Positions 9,410 to 19,196 are shown, counted from the stretch's first letter. The stretch: DNA of 64,000 nucleotides from Rhodococcus globerulus NBRC 14531 (GCF_001894805.1 NZ_BCWX01000010.1:62001-126000), one strand, 5' to 3'. The notes: generated by a model not told the origin, from the letters alone. A program made the numbers and translations.

Positions 9410-9507
9410 TCAGCACATTGTGGGCGCGTTTTCCGAAAAGCGATTGATAACGCGTTCTAGTTTGTTAGCGTCTGCACGGTTTGTATCTGCCGTCAGAGGA
9501 GTCGATC

Positions 9508-10449
9508 GTGCGCAGAACTGGGATTTTCGGGGGAGTTGTACTCGCGGCGGCGATCCTCGTCGGGATGGGGTCGACGGCGTCGGCGCAGGCACCGTTGCCC
9601 GTTCCCAGTGCGTTTCTTGCCGGCGTTCCCCAGGAGTTGGGGAATCCTGGTGGTTCGGCTCCCGGATCCAACGACTTTTCGTGTAAGTCGACTGCTGAAC
9701 ATCCGAATCCTGTTGTGCTCGTGCATGGTACGGCCGGCAACAGGGCGACCAACTGGGCTACCTATTCGCCATTGCTCGCCAATGAGGGTTACTGCGTTTT
9801 CGCGCTGACCTACGGCAATTTTCCGGAACAGCCGTGGCCGCTGTCGGCGATCGGTGGGATGCAGGAAATACCTTCCAGTGCAGCGCAATTGTCGAGTTTT
9901 GTCGATCAGGTTCTTGGTGCTACCGGAGCGTCGTCGGTAGATCTGATCGGACATTCGCAGGGCACGATCATCAACGGGTATTACGCGAAGTTCCTCGGTG
10001 GCGCCGACAAAGTGGACAACATCATCTCGGTTGCGCCGCTGTGGAAGGGAACGCTCGGAAACGAGCAGGTCAGCATCGGGCGCACCATGCGTGATCTCGG
10101 GGTGTCCGAGGCAGCGCAGGCCGGATTCCCGATCTGTAAAGCCTGCTTGAACATGGGCGCGGGATCGGAGTTCATCGAGAATCTTCGTGCCGGTGGCGTC
10201 TACGCGTCGGGTGTTCACTACACGAACATCACGACGCGATACGACGAGCTGGTTCTTCCGTACACAAATGGTCTCGAGCCTGGGCTGAACGCCACCAACA
10301 TTGTTGTCCAGGACGGTTGTGAGCAAGACATCTCCGATCACCTCGCCATCGCGGCATCGCTGCGCGCTGCGACATTTGCTCTCAATGCGCTCGATCCATC
10401 GCACCCGCGACCGGTACCGTGTCATCCGGTGTGGCCCATCGTGGGTTGA
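9508..10449 (+). CDS. Secreted alpha/beta-hydrolase, lipase class 2 (EstA) type
   Basis: 313 residues with a Sec signal peptide (Arg-Arg start, hydrophobic core 7-20, likely cut after ASA at 26). The mature enzyme has the oxyanion VHGTAGN motif (residues 72-78), the nucleophile elbow GHSQG with Ser150, Asp in TRYDELVLPY and His in DISDHLAIA. GTG 9508 is chosen over a TTG at 9481 because AGAGGAG lies at 9495-9501. Likely hydrolyses short- or medium-chain acylglycerols outside the cell. A close paralogue follows 20 nt later. Confidence 0.85.
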   Translation: MRRTGIFGGVVLAAAILVGMGSTASAQAPLPVPSAFLAGVPQELGNPGGSAPGSNDFSCKSTAEHPNPVVLVHGTAGNRATNWATYSPLLANEGYCVFALTYGNFPEQPWPLSAIGGMQEIPSSAAQLSSFVDQVLGATGASSVDLIGHSQGTIINGYYAKFLGGADKVDNIISVAPLWKGTLGNEQVSIGRTMRDLGVSEAAQAGFPICKACLNMGAGSEFIENLRAGGVYASGVHYTNITTRYDELVLPYTNGLEPGLNATNIVVQDGCEQDISDHLAIAASLRAATFALNALDPSHPRPVPCHPVWPIVG

Positions 10450-10469
10450 GCAGAGCATGGAGGCGTGCG

Positions 10470-11378
10470 ATGGGCATACGGGCACTAGCCTGCGCGGCGG
10501 TTGCGGCAGCAGTACTGGGGGCTGCTGCCGCGCCGGAACGTGCGTCGGCGGATACGCCGCCCGTGACTACACCGTCTGTCACTTCAACACTGCCTGTTCC
10601 GTTCGGTTTCGCCAGCGGGATTGCGCTGGAAGCGCTCGACCCCGGGGGATCAGTGCCGGGAACCAACAACTACTCGTGCACGCCTTCGGTGGCGCATCCG
10701 GATCCCGTGGTCCTCGTCCACGGAACCGCGGCAAACCGTCAGACCAATTGGGCGGTACTTGCGCCGGTTCTCGCGAACGAGGGTTATTGCGTTTTTGCAC
10801 TCACGTTCGGGAACCGATCCGACCTGCCATGGCCGTTGTCGGCTGCAGGTGGCCTCGCGCCGCTGCCGGAGAGTGCACAGCAGTTGTCGGACTTCGTCGA
10901 CGGAGTACTGGAGGCGACGGGTGCCTCGAAAGTCGATCTCGTCGGACATTCGCAGGGGACGACCGTCAGTGGGTACTACGCCAAGTTCTCAGGCGGTGAC
11001 GACAAGGTCTCGAAGATCGTGTCGATAGCCCCGCTGTGGAACGGTTCCGACGTCGGTCCGCCGAAAGGCGTCGGCGGTCCGGATTTCGACAACGCGAGCT
11101 TTGTGTCCGAGCTGCGTGACGCCGGCGTGTACGCGGACACCGTCGAGTACTCCAATATCGTGACTCGCTACGACCAAGTAGTGGTTCCGTACACCAGCGG
11201 AATACTCGCGGCGTCGAATGCGTCCAACATCGTGGTGCAGGATGGTTGCCCGCAGGACCGGTCGGACCACATTGCCGTGGTGGCGTCACAGAGAACGGCA
11301 GCGTTGACGCTGGCGGCACTCGATCCGTCGACGACCCGTGAAATCCCGTGTGATCGAGTGCTCCCGATTATCGGCTGA
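10470..11378 (+). CDS. Secreted alpha/beta-hydrolase, paralogue of the preceding lipase
   Basis: 302 residues with a signal peptide (hydrophobic 5-21, cut near ASA-D). It shares the DPGGSVPGTNN, VHGTAANR, GHSQG, TRYDQVVVPYTSG and DxSDHIAV blocks with the upstream gene, so the pair arose by tandem duplication. A short insert present in the first copy (KACLNMGAG region) is replaced here by a different loop (GPPKGVGGPD). ATG 10470 has GGAGG at 10459-10463; the longer frame that overlaps the first gene is not needed. Confidence 0.85.
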   Translation: MGIRALACAAVAAAVLGAAAAPERASADTPPVTTPSVTSTLPVPFGFASGIALEALDPGGSVPGTNNYSCTPSVAHPDPVVLVHGTAANRQTNWAVLAPVLANEGYCVFALTFGNRSDLPWPLSAAGGLAPLPESAQQLSDFVDGVLEATGASKVDLVGHSQGTTVSGYYAKFSGGDDKVSKIVSIAPLWNGSDVGPPKGVGGPDFDNASFVSELRDAGVYADTVEYSNIVTRYDQVVVPYTSGILAASNASNIVVQDGCPQDRSDHIAVVASQRTAALTLAALDPSTTREIPCDRVLPIIG

Positions 11379-11686
11379 TCTCAGCGCCGAACTCGATATA
11401 CGTACCTGTTCGCTTCAGGCGTACAGGAAGTGGGAAACGATTGCCGGAGCTGCGACGTTGTGAGATGTAAGTAAGCCGGTATCCCCTGCCAATCGGGTGG
11501 AGGAGCAGCAGGTGGACTTCGCGCCCTCTAGAGTAATAAGTGGGGTCGTGCAACCTCAGTCGATTCGTAGACGCCATGTCTGCTGACCGGCGAGGCGATC
11601 AGTCTGTAGTGCCGGAGCGAAACGCGGCGACCAGGGACGAGACATCCGGTCTCGAACCTGCACGCCGGAGAGTGTGAGGGAGAGCG
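11379..11686 (+). other. 308-nt clpC upstream region
   Basis: Contains the ClgR-type box and otherwise no convincing gene. Short frames here have no codon or start-site support. lsr2, which lies in this position in mycobacteria, is absent. A second AT-rich spot (TAGAGTAATAA at 11529-11539) could be a -10 region for a shorter clpC leader. Confidence 0.5.
11407..11424 (+). promoter_or_regulatory. ClgR-type operator upstream of clpC
   Basis: TGTTCGCTTCAGGCGTAC fits the GTTCGC-N5-GCG box known for Streptomyces ClgR and the corynebacterial WNNWCGCYNANRGCGWWS consensus, with one mismatch at the central A. ClgR activates clp genes. The site is about 270 nt before the clpC start. A weak promoter (TTGCCG at 11441, GATGTA at 11464) would place the site near -60. 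Confidence 0.55.
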
Positions 11687-14230
11687 ATGTTCGAGAGGTT
11701 CACCGATCGCGCGCGGCGCGTTGTTGTCCTGGCTCAAGAAGAAGCCAGGATGCTCAACCACAACTACATCGGTACGGAGCACATCCTCCTCGGCCTCATT
11801 CACGAGGGCGAAGGTGTTGCCGCCAAGTCGTTGGAGTCGTTGGGTATCTCCCTCGAGGGAGTCCGCAGCCAGGTCGAGGAGATCATCGGCCAGGGCCAGC
11901 AGGCTCCGTCCGGTCACATCCCCTTCACACCGCGCGCCAAGAAAGTCCTCGAGCTGAGTCTGCGCGAAGCGCTGCAGCTCGGACACAACTACATCGGTAC
12001 GGAGCACATCCTGCTCGGTCTCATCCGCGAGGGTGAGGGCGTTGCAGCCCAGGTTCTGGTCAAGCTCGGTGCCGATCTCAACCGTGTCCGCCAGCAGGTC
12101 ATCCAGCTGCTGTCGGGCTACCAGGGCAAAGAGCCCACCGAAACCGGTGGCACTCGCGGAGAGGCCGGCACGCCGTCCACCTCGCTCGTGCTCGACCAGT
12201 TCGGTCGCAACCTGACGCAAGCTGCCCTCGAAGGCAAGCTGGACCCGGTCATCGGCCGCTCGAAGGAAATCGAGCGTGTCATGCAGGTTCTCTCGCGTCG
12301 TACCAAGAACAACCCGGTCCTCATCGGTGAACCCGGTGTCGGTAAGACCGCTGTTGTCGAGGGCCTGGCTCAGGCAATCGTCAACGGTGAGGTCCCCGAG
12401 ACCCTCAAGGACAAGCAGCTGTACACGCTCGACCTCGGGTCGCTCGTGGCCGGCAGCCGTTACCGCGGTGACTTCGAAGAGCGCCTGAAGAAGGTTCTCA
12501 AGGAGATCAACACCCGCGGCGACATCATCCTGTTCATCGACGAGCTGCACACTCTCGTGGGTGCGGGCGCGGCTGAGGGCGCTATCGACGCGGCCTCCAT
12601 CCTCAAGCCCAAGCTTGCCCGCGGTGAGCTGCAGACCATCGGTGCCACCACTCTCGACGAGTACCGCAAGTACATCGAGAAGGATGCCGCACTCGAGCGT
12701 CGTTTCCAGCCCGTTCAGGTGGGCGAGCCCACCGTCGAGCACACCATCGAGATCCTCAAGGGTCTTCGTGACCGCTACGAGGCTCACCACCGTGTGTCCA
12801 TCACGGACGGTGCTCTCGTGGCAGCTGCGACGCTGGCCGACCGCTACATCAACGACCGCTTCTTGCCGGACAAGGCGATCGACCTCATCGACGAGGCGGG
12901 CGCGCGAATGCGCATCCGTCGGATGACTGCACCGCCGGACCTGCGCGAATTCGACGATCGCATCGCCGACGCGCGTCGCGAGAAGGAGTCCGCGATCGAC
13001 GCGCAGGACTTCGAGAAGGCCGCGAACCTGCGTGACAAGGAAAAGACCCTCGTTGCTCAGCGCGCTGAGCGTGAGAAGCAGTGGCGTGCGGGCGACCTGG
13101 ACGTCATCGCTGAGGTCGACGACGAGCAGATCGCCGAGGTTCTGGGCAACTGGACCGGCATCCCCGTCTTCAAGCTCACGGAGGAGGAGACCACTCGTCT
13201 GCTCCGTATGGAAGAGGAACTGCACAAGCGGATCATCGGCCAGGAAGAGGCAGTCAAGTCCGTCTCGAAGGCGATCCGTCGTACGCGTGCAGGTCTGAAG
13301 GATCCCAAGCGTCCCTCGGGCTCCTTCATCTTCGCCGGCCCGTCCGGTGTCGGTAAGACGGAGCTCGCGAAGTCGCTCGCCAACTTCCTGTTCGGCGACG
13401 ACGACGCTCTGATCCAGATCGACATGGGCGAGTTCCACGACCGCTTCACCGCTTCGCGTCTGTTCGGTGCCCCTCCCGGGTACGTCGGATACGAAGAGGG
13501 TGGCCAGCTCACCGAGAAGGTCCGTCGCAAGCCGTTCAGCGTCGTGCTGTTCGACGAGATCGAGAAGGCACACCAGGAGATCTACAACACCCTCCTGCAG
13601 GTGCTCGAGGACGGCCGTCTCACCGACGGTCAGGGTCGTACCGTCGACTTCAAGAACACGGTGCTGATCTTCACGTCCAACCTCGGTACGTCGGATATCT
13701 CCAAGGCTGTCGGCCTGGGCTTCAGCTCGGGAACGGGCACCGGCTCGAACTACGAGCGGATGAAGCTCAAGGTGCACGATGAGCTGAAGAAGCACTTCCG
13801 CCCCGAGTTCTTGAACCGTATCGACGACATCGTCGTGTTCCATCAGCTCACGAACGAGCAGATCGTTCAGATGGTGGACCTGATGCTTGCTCGCGTCGAG
13901 AAGGCACTCAAGAACAAGGACATGGCCATGGAGGTCACCGACAAGGCCAAGTCGCTTCTGGCCAAGCGCGGATTCGATCCGGTACTGGGTGCGCGGCCGC
14001 TGCGTCGCACCATCCAGCGCGAGATCGAGGACCAGATGTCCGAGAAGATCCTCTTCGGAGAGATCGGACCGGGACACATCGTGCTCGTCGACGTCGAAGG
14101 CTGGGACGGCGAAGGCTCGGGCGAGGACGCGAAGTTCACGTTCACGCCTACGAAGAAGCCGATCGACGTGCCGGACGCACCGCCGATCGAACTGTCCAAG
14201 GCAGGCGAGAGCGAAAGCGCCGCAGAGTAA
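11687..14230 (+). CDS. clpC: ATP-dependent Clp protease ATP-binding subunit ClpC
   Basis: AAA+ unfoldase that feeds proteins to ClpP1P2. 847 residues, the size of mycobacterial ClpC1. Two Clp N-domain repeats ([13 protein letters not shown] occurs twice, near residues 26 and 101), first ATPase with GEPGVGKT near 214, a UVR-type linker ([12 protein letters not shown] near 440), second ATPase with GPSGVGKT near 550, the ClpP-binding VGLGF loop near 680, and an acidic tail. ATG has GAGGGAGAG upstream. ClpC1 is essential in mycobacteria. Predicted ClgR control is described separately. Confidence 0.96.
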   Translation: MFERFTDRARRVVVLAQEEARMLNHNYIGTEHILLGLIHEGEGVAAKSLESLGISLEGVRSQVEEIIGQGQQAPSGHIPFTPRAKKVLELSLREALQLGHNYIGTEHILLGLIREGEGVAAQVLVKLGADLNRVRQQVIQLLSGYQGKEPTETGGTRGEAGTPSTSLVLDQFGRNLTQAALEGKLDPVIGRSKEIERVMQVLSRRTKNNPVLIGEPGVGKTAVVEGLAQAIVNGEVPETLKDKQLYTLDLGSLVAGSRYRGDFEERLKKVLKEINTRGDIILFIDELHTLVGAGAAEGAIDAASILKPKLARGELQTIGATTLDEYRKYIEKDAALERRFQPVQVGEPTVEHTIEILKGLRDRYEAHHRVSITDGALVAAATLADRYINDRFLPDKAIDLIDEAGARMRIRRMTAPPDLREFDDRIADARREKESAIDAQDFEKAANLRDKEKTLVAQRAEREKQWRAGDLDVIAEVDDEQIAEVLGNWTGIPVFKLTEEETTRLLRMEEELHKRIIGQEEAVKSVSKAIRRTRAGLKDPKRPSGSFIFAGPSGVGKTELAKSLANFLFGDDDALIQIDMGEFHDRFTASRLFGAPPGYVGYEEGGQLTEKVRRKPFSVVLFDEIEKAHQEIYNTLLQVLEDGRLTDGQGRTVDFKNTVLIFTSNLGTSDISKAVGLGFSSGTGTGSNYERMKLKVHDELKKHFRPEFLNRIDDIVVFHQLTNEQIVQMVDLMLARVEKALKNKDMAMEVTDKAKSLLAKRGFDPVLGARPLRRTIQREIEDQMSEKILFGEIGPGHIVLVDVEGWDGEGSGEDAKFTFTPTKKPIDVPDAPPIELSKAGESESAAE

Positions 14231-14250
14231 GTAGTACAGAGCTGTAAACG

Positions 14251-14286
14251 AAAACGGGCGGCACCCTTACCGGTGCCGCCCGTTTT
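14251..14286 (+). terminator. Rho-independent terminator after clpC
   Basis: A perfect 15-bp stem, AAAACGGGCGGCACC with its complement ending in CGTTTT, with a 6-nt loop, 20 nt after the clpC stop. Confidence 0.9.
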
Positions 14287-14312
14287 GTGTATCACGGGGA
14301 GAGAGCATATTC

Positions 14313-14792
14313 ATGAACGAGATCGAGATGGGCCATCTGCGTCGTTGTGTCGAATTGGCGCGAGAGGCATTGGACGAAGGCGACGAACCGTTTGGATCGG
14401 TACTTGCTGCCGCTGACGGGACTTTCCTCGCGGAAGATCGAAACCGAATTGCGGGAGGCGACAGCACACGACATCCGGAATTCGAGTTGGCGCGGTGGGC
14501 TGCGCAGTATCTGACGACGGAAGAGCGCTCTACGGCAACGGTATTCACCTCCGGCGAGCATTGTCCGATGTGTTCGGCTGCTCATGCCTGGGTGGGATTG
14601 GGCCGGATCGTGTACGTGTGTTCGTCTGCGCAGTTGAGTGAATGGCTTACGGAGTGGGGAGTGGCCTCGGGGCCGGTACGATCCCTCCCGATCAACGAGG
14701 TTGCGCCGAATCTTCCGGTGGAAGGGCCGGTTCCGGAGCTGGTCGATGAGGTCCGCGAACTGCACCGCATGCTGCACTCACGCGGCGCCTGA
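14313..14792 (+). CDS. Nucleoside/cytidine deaminase-family protein
   Basis: 159 residues of the CDA fold. Zinc ligands are His in STRHPEFELAR (a variant of the HAE motif in which Pro replaces Ala, with the catalytic Glu kept) and two Cys in GEHCPMCSAA. GGGGAGAGAG precedes the ATG. Members of this group include guanine, tRNA-adenosine and creatinine-type deaminases; the substrate cannot be fixed from the motifs. The gene stands alone between two strong hairpins. Confidence 0.8.
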   Translation: MNEIEMGHLRRCVELAREALDEGDEPFGSVLAAADGTFLAEDRNRIAGGDSTRHPEFELARWAAQYLTTEERSTATVFTSGEHCPMCSAAHAWVGLGRIVYVCSSAQLSEWLTEWGVASGPVRSLPINEVAPNLPVEGPVPELVDEVRELHRMLHSRGA

Positions 14793-14803
14793 CGACACGC
14801 AAA

Positions 14804-14835
14804 CGGGCGGCACCTCTCGATCGAGATGCCGCCCG
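14804..14835. terminator. Bidirectional terminator between convergent genes
   Basis: CGGGCGGCACCTCTCGA pairs with TCGAGATGCCGCCCG apart from two extra bases. It separates the deaminase gene from the convergent fadD. Confidence 0.75.
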
Positions 14836-14860
14836 CTCTTTGACGTTCAGGACATGACGT

Positions 14861-16450
14861 TCAGGACACTACGTCTACAGCCCGAGCCTGTTCACGCAGT
14901 TCACCCTTGACTACCTTGCCACTTGCATTGCGCGGCAAGGCTTCCACGACGATGATGTCCTTGGGGTGCTTGTACCGTGCCAGGCGATCATTGAGGAAGG
15001 TGCTCAGCTCCTCGATGGTCAGGTCCACGGTTGAACCGGGGGTCATCGCGATGATCGCTACCGGAACCTCGCCCCACTTGGCGTCGGGACGCCCGACGAC
15101 TGCGGCTTCGACTATCAATTCGTGTTCGTACAGAACGTTCTCGACCTCGGCGCAGTAGATGTTCTCACCGCCGGAGATGATCATGTCCTTCTTGCGGTCG
15201 ACGACGTACACAAATCCTTCGTCGTCGACACGGACCAGGTCTCCGGAGTGAAACCACCCGCCGTGGAAGGCATCTGCGGTGGCCTGGGGGTTATTCCAGT
15301 ACTCACTCATCATTGTGGGTCCGCGGTAGACAATTTCCCCGATTTCGCCGGGTGCCACGTCATCCATGTTCTCGTCGACGACGCGAGCCGAGATGGTGGG
15401 GATGACCCGGCCGACTGAACCGAGCTTACGGATGGCGTCATCGCCGTCGAGTACGCAAGTGATGGGAGACATTTCGGTTTGGCCGAAGACTGCGACGTTG
15501 AACGCATCAGGGAAGGTTTCGGCCATTGCCCGCAAGATCGTGTCCGACGACGGGGCGGCACCCCAGGAAATGTTCTTGAGCGAGAGGGCTCGAGGTTGGG
15601 CTTTCTGAACTGCACACACCGCCTGCCACTGCACGGGCACGAGGAACAAGCTGGTGACCTTCTCGGCTTCGAGGATATCGAGAAGCTGACCCGGGTCGAA
15701 TGCGCCAACCGGGTGGATCACCGTGGTAGTGCCCAGTTGCAGGCTTGGGGCGATGGAACCGAGGGCAGCGATGTGGAACATCGGCGACGCACAGAAGCCG
15801 ATGGAATCCTCGTTGAACAGGTGGAAGGCACGAATGCAGGTCAACGCTTGTGACGAGAGATTGGAATGCGAGAGCACGGAACCTTTGGGGCGTCCTGTGG
15901 TTCCCGAGGTGTACATGATGAGAGCCGGTGTGTCGTCCGGGATGTCGATCAATGCATGAGGTTCACCCGGTTCGCTGATCAAGTCCTCGTAGTTCAAGCT
16001 GTCGCCCTCAGCGTGTGCGCCCACCGTGATGGAGATGTCGATGCCCTCGGACGCTGCGCGGGCTGCGGCGGCCAACGGAGCCAACGGGCCCTCCGCGACA
16101 ATGACTTTGGAGCCCGAGTCGTTGACAAGGTAGGCGACCTCAGGTGGGGTCAGTCGGAAGTTCACCGGGACAGCGATCGCGCCCAACGCATTGGTCGCGA
16201 GAACAATCTCGAGGTACTCGGGGCGGTTGAGCATCAGGATCAGAACGCGGTCACCAAAACTGACACCGCGCCGGGAGAGCGCGTCTGCCAGTTTTTCGAC
16301 GCGCTCGTTCAGCGTGCTCCAGGTGATGGAATCGCCCTGGAATCGCAGCGCGATGCGGTCCGGGATCATCTGCGCGTGGCGGGCAACCTGATTGTTCCAG
16401 TTGGTGCGTCGCAGGCGCTGTACCTCGGACGCTGTATCGGTGGAGGGCAT
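14861..16450 (-). CDS. Acyl-CoA synthetase (FadD-type)
   Basis: 529 residues of the ANL superfamily. The P-loop [11 protein letters not shown] near residue 172, the FGQTEMSP adenine-binding motif, the WFHSGDLV hinge region and the A10 lysine (ASGKVVKGEL) near the C-terminus are intact, so it should adenylate and thioesterify a carboxylic acid. Similar proteins are annotated as medium/long-chain fatty-acyl or cyclohexane/aromatic acid CoA ligases; substrate is open. A crotonase gene precedes it by 17 nt on the same strand, and a two-domain TetR gene is divergent from that pair. Confidence 0.9.
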   Translation of the reverse strand: MPSTDTASEVQRLRRTNWNNQVARHAQMIPDRIALRFQGDSITWSTLNERVEKLADALSRRGVSFGDRVLILMLNRPEYLEIVLATNALGAIAVPVNFRLTPPEVAYLVNDSGSKVIVAEGPLAPLAAAARAASEGIDISITVGAHAEGDSLNYEDLISEPGEPHALIDIPDDTPALIMYTSGTTGRPKGSVLSHSNLSSQALTCIRAFHLFNEDSIGFCASPMFHIAALGSIAPSLQLGTTTVIHPVGAFDPGQLLDILEAEKVTSLFLVPVQWQAVCAVQKAQPRALSLKNISWGAAPSSDTILRAMAETFPDAFNVAVFGQTEMSPITCVLDGDDAIRKLGSVGRVIPTISARVVDENMDDVAPGEIGEIVYRGPTMMSEYWNNPQATADAFHGGWFHSGDLVRVDDEGFVYVVDRKKDMIISGGENIYCAEVENVLYEHELIVEAAVVGRPDAKWGEVPVAIIAMTPGSTVDLTIEELSTFLNDRLARYKHPKDIIVVEALPRNASGKVVKGELREQARAVDVVS

Positions 16451-16467
16451 CTACTGTTTCCTCTCAA

Positions 16468-17244
16468 TCACTTGAAGTGGGGTGCGCGTTTCTGAAGCAT
16501 TGCGGTCGCGCCTTCGGCGAAGTCGGCTCCGACAAGAAGTTCTGCTTGACCGGTCTTTTCGAGTTCCAGAGCGGAGTCGATGCGATCGAGTGTTGCGGCG
16601 TTCAGTGCGGCTTTGGTGAGTTGGAGAGCACGACGGGGCGCTGCGCTGGTGCGCTTCGCGACGGACTCGATGTGTGCAGCGAACTGATCGTCGGGAAGGG
16701 TTTTGGAGACGAGCCCGAATTGCGCTGCATCTGTAGCGGATAGACGCTCACCCAGCAGAAGCATCTCGGCTGCACGCGCCCGGCCGATCGCTGCCGGAAT
16801 CAATGCGCTGGCGCCGCCGTCGGACATCAGTCCGATGTTGACGAAAGACATGAGGAAGTAGGCACTTTCGGCAGCATAGGTCAGGTCTGCGGCGAGGGCG
16901 ATGGAGACGCCTACACCTGCGGCAGGCCCGTTGACTGCGGCGATCACGGGCACGGAGGTGCTGGTGATGGCGCGAATCACGGTGTTTGCGGTGTCCATGA
17001 CGATCTGGGGATCTGTCGGATTGGTTGTGATAGCTGCGAGGTCTGCTCCCGTACAGAACGCGCGGCCTGCTCCGGTGATGACGATGGTGCGCACATCCGG
17101 GTTGTCGCCGGCGTCGGTAACAGCGTCGATGAGACTTTTCATGGTCTCGAAGTCGGCTGCGTTCATGCGTTCGGGGCGGTTGAAGGTCAAACGCAGAATG
17201 CCGTTGTCGAGTTCCGTCAGGAGACCCGCTGTGGACGAGGTCAT
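16468..17244 (-). CDS. Enoyl-CoA hydratase/isomerase (crotonase fold)
   Basis: About 258 residues. The oxyanion loops GAGRAFCTGADL and NGPAAGVGVS are clear. The first catalytic Glu position is occupied by a small residue (GVGVSIAL), while an Asp is kept in IGLMSDGGASAL, the arrangement of PaaG-like isomerases rather than classic hydratases. ATG 17244 gives the family N-terminus, but no ribosome-binding site is evident; the frame is open to a GTG at 17304. Likely co-transcribed with the fadD behind it. Confidence 0.85.
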   Translation of the reverse strand: MTSSTAGLLTELDNGILRLTFNRPERMNAADFETMKSLIDAVTDAGDNPDVRTIVITGAGRAFCTGADLAAITTNPTDPQIVMDTANTVIRAITSTSVPVIAAVNGPAAGVGVSIALAADLTYAAESAYFLMSFVNIGLMSDGGASALIPAAIGRARAAEMLLLGERLSATDAAQFGLVSKTLPDDQFAAHIESVAKRTSAAPRRALQLTKAALNAATLDRIDSALELEKTGQAELLVGADFAEGATAMLQKRAPHFK

Positions 17245-17405
17245 GACGAACTCGGGGAAACGGTACAACACATGCGAATCATCAGCACACAGCTTCCTTC
17301 TCACGGTTGATCTGGCGAAATGTGTTCCCTTGGCGTAGACCGTAACTCGTGCCGCAGGAGGGTCTCTTCAGTGGTGAATCTATCTGCGAGATTGTGCGAA
17401 TAGCG

Positions 17406-17416
17406 GTTAACATAAC
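17406..17416. promoter_or_regulatory. Small dyad GTTAACATAAC between crotonase and TetR genes
   Basis: GTTA-ACA-TAAC is a perfect short dyad in the 240-nt divergent spacer. It could be part of an operator for the two-domain TetR protein. A second dyad, CGGA-GAA-TCCG, lies near 17444. Neither is long enough for a firm call. Confidence 0.3.
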
Positions 17417-17486
17417 ACCTCGAGTGGCAGTGTCAAGGGTGTTCGGAGAATCCGATACGGTAGCTGTGAAACGAATGGAGGGATTC

Positions 17487-18698
17487 ATGCCCGGACGGAC
17501 ACGCGTCGTCGCACGTGGCGATGAATCCACTTCGCGTACGCGGCCGAAGAATCGCAAGGCTCAGATCGCGGCGGTTGCAGCCGAGGCGTTCAGTGAGCGC
17601 GGGTACCACGCGGTGGGTATCGACGACATAGCGTCTGCCGTCGGCGTGTCCGGTCCCGCGCTGTACCGCCATTTCCCCACCAAATACGCACTGTTCGTTC
17701 ACGCGGTCGAAAACTTGTCTCGGGCACTGCTCGATGCGGCCGATTCCGCGCACTGCGAGAGCGACGATCCACGGCAACAGTTGCAAGCCGTCATGGTCGC
17801 GGTCATCGGTGTCACCCTCGAGAATCGGCGTCGGGGCGGGCTCTATCGTTGGGAAGGCCGCTACCTGGAGAAGGTGGACCGCGAGAACCTGCGCCTGGAG
17901 GTGGTGGCGTTGCGCCTGCGGGTGTCAGAGCCGTTGGCTGCGGTCCGCCCGGAGCTCGGTCGTGCCGATCTCGACCTCGTCACGGCAGCGATTCTGAGTG
18001 TGATCGGTAGTGTCACGGGGCATCGATCGGCGTTGCCGCCCAAGCAGATCGAGTCCTTGATGCTCTCCGTCTGCTGGTCTGTGATCGATATGGAACTCCC
18101 GCGGCGAGTCTCGTCGGTAGCGCCTTTGCAAGGCGTCAATAAGATTCCAGGACTCGAACGTACATCGAAACGTGAAGTGCTGCTTCACGAAGCGGTGCTG
18201 CTTTTCCATGAACGTGGGTATCACGAGGTCAGCATCGAGGAAATCGGAGCCGCCGCCGGGATCACCGCATCGAGTGTGTACCGGCATTTTCCGAGCAAGG
18301 CAGATCTACTGGCCGCAGCCTTTCATCGGGCGTCCGAACAATTGACCGTCACGTTGGGCTCCGCCCTGGCAGAATCCGAGACTCCGCGCCAGGCTGTGCA
18401 CACACTTGCTGAGCTGTACGTTGCCGTCTTCCTCGCTCAGAGTGAGTTGCTTGCCGTCTATTTCGCGGAAGTCGGAAATCTCCCTGCCGATGCCGGCAAG
18501 GAACTACGGAAGATTCAGCGACGCAATGTCGAGGAGTGGGCGCACCTGTGCGTCGACGCCCGGCCCGAGCTCACTGTCGCGTCGGCTCGATTTCTTGTTC
18601 ACGCGGCGCTGGGACTGGTTCTCGATGTCGGCCGCGTCGTCCGATTCTCGGAAGCCGAACGCGTCGCGGCACTTCTGTCGGTGACACTTCTCGGATAG
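17487..18698 (+). CDS. Transcriptional regulator with two TetR DNA-binding domains in tandem
   Basis: 403 residues containing two complete TetR units. The first HTH (IDDIASAVGVSGPALYRHFP) is near residues 46-65 and the second (IEEIGAAAGITASSVYRHFP) near 252-271, each followed by a helical ligand/dimer domain. One polypeptide may thus imitate a TetR dimer. ATG 17487 has GGAGGGA just upstream; the frame is open to 17349 without a better start. Divergent from the crotonase-fadD pair, which it probably controls in response to an acyl-CoA; that is inference. Confidence 0.85.
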   Translation: MPGRTRVVARGDESTSRTRPKNRKAQIAAVAAEAFSERGYHAVGIDDIASAVGVSGPALYRHFPTKYALFVHAVENLSRALLDAADSAHCESDDPRQQLQAVMVAVIGVTLENRRRGGLYRWEGRYLEKVDRENLRLEVVALRLRVSEPLAAVRPELGRADLDLVTAAILSVIGSVTGHRSALPPKQIESLMLSVCWSVIDMELPRRVSSVAPLQGVNKIPGLERTSKREVLLHEAVLLFHERGYHEVSIEEIGAAAGITASSVYRHFPSKADLLAAAFHRASEQLTVTLGSALAESETPRQAVHTLAELYVAVFLAQSELLAVYFAEVGNLPADAGKELRKIQRRNVEEWAHLCVDARPELTVASARFLVHAALGLVLDVGRVVRFSEAERVAALLSVTLLG

Positions 18699-18761
18699 TC
18701 GCGGGTAAGTTCGAGTGGCAAGGCGTTTCACACAATCCGCAGACGGAAGTAGGGACACCCA

Positions 18762-19196
18762 ATGCCAACTCGTACCGCACGCACTGCCTGGAACGGCACC
18801 TTGGAAGCCGGATCGGGGCAGGTGGAACTCACCAGTTCCGGAGTCGCGACATTCGACGTGTCGTTCCCCAAACGAGCAGCTGAGGAAGCCGGCGGAACCA
18901 CCAGCCCAGAAGAACTGATCGCCGCGGCACATTCGTCCTGCTACGCGATGCAGTTGTCAGCGCTCATCGCCGAGGCCGGGGGAACTCCGCAGAGCCTCGA
19001 CATCACGGCGGATGTCTCGTTGGGCCCTGACACGGTCGGCTTCAAGCTGACCGGAATCAAGCTCACCGTTCGCGCCGAGGTGGACGGCCTCGACGCCGAC
19101 GGTTTTGCCAAGGTAGCCCAGGCCGCAAAGGAAACATGCCCGGTCAGTAAGGCTTTGACAGGCGTCGACATCACATTGGATGCAGCGCTGGACTGA
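18762..19196 (+). CDS. OsmC-family peroxiredoxin
   Basis: 144 residues. Both redox cysteines are present, in AAHSSCYAM and KETCPVSKAL, with the N-terminal half wrapping as in OsmC/Ohr proteins. It would reduce organic hydroperoxides in the cytoplasm. It starts 63 nt after the TetR gene and overlaps the 3-prime end of the convergent membrane-protein gene by 26 nt. Confidence 0.88.
   Translation: MPTRTARTAWNGTLEAGSGQVELTSSGVATFDVSFPKRAAEEAGGTTSPEELIAAAHSSCYAMQLSALIAEAGGTPQSLDITADVSLGPDTVGFKLTGIKLTVRAEVDGLDADGFAKVAQAAKETCPVSKALTGVDITLDAALD

Noticed and set aside
11528-14077. 849-codon open frame on the minus strand opposite clpC
   Set aside because: It mirrors the clpC codon bias (high GC at third positions opens the antisense frame). 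It has low-complexity Leu/Asp/Arg composition, no motifs and no ribosome-binding site.
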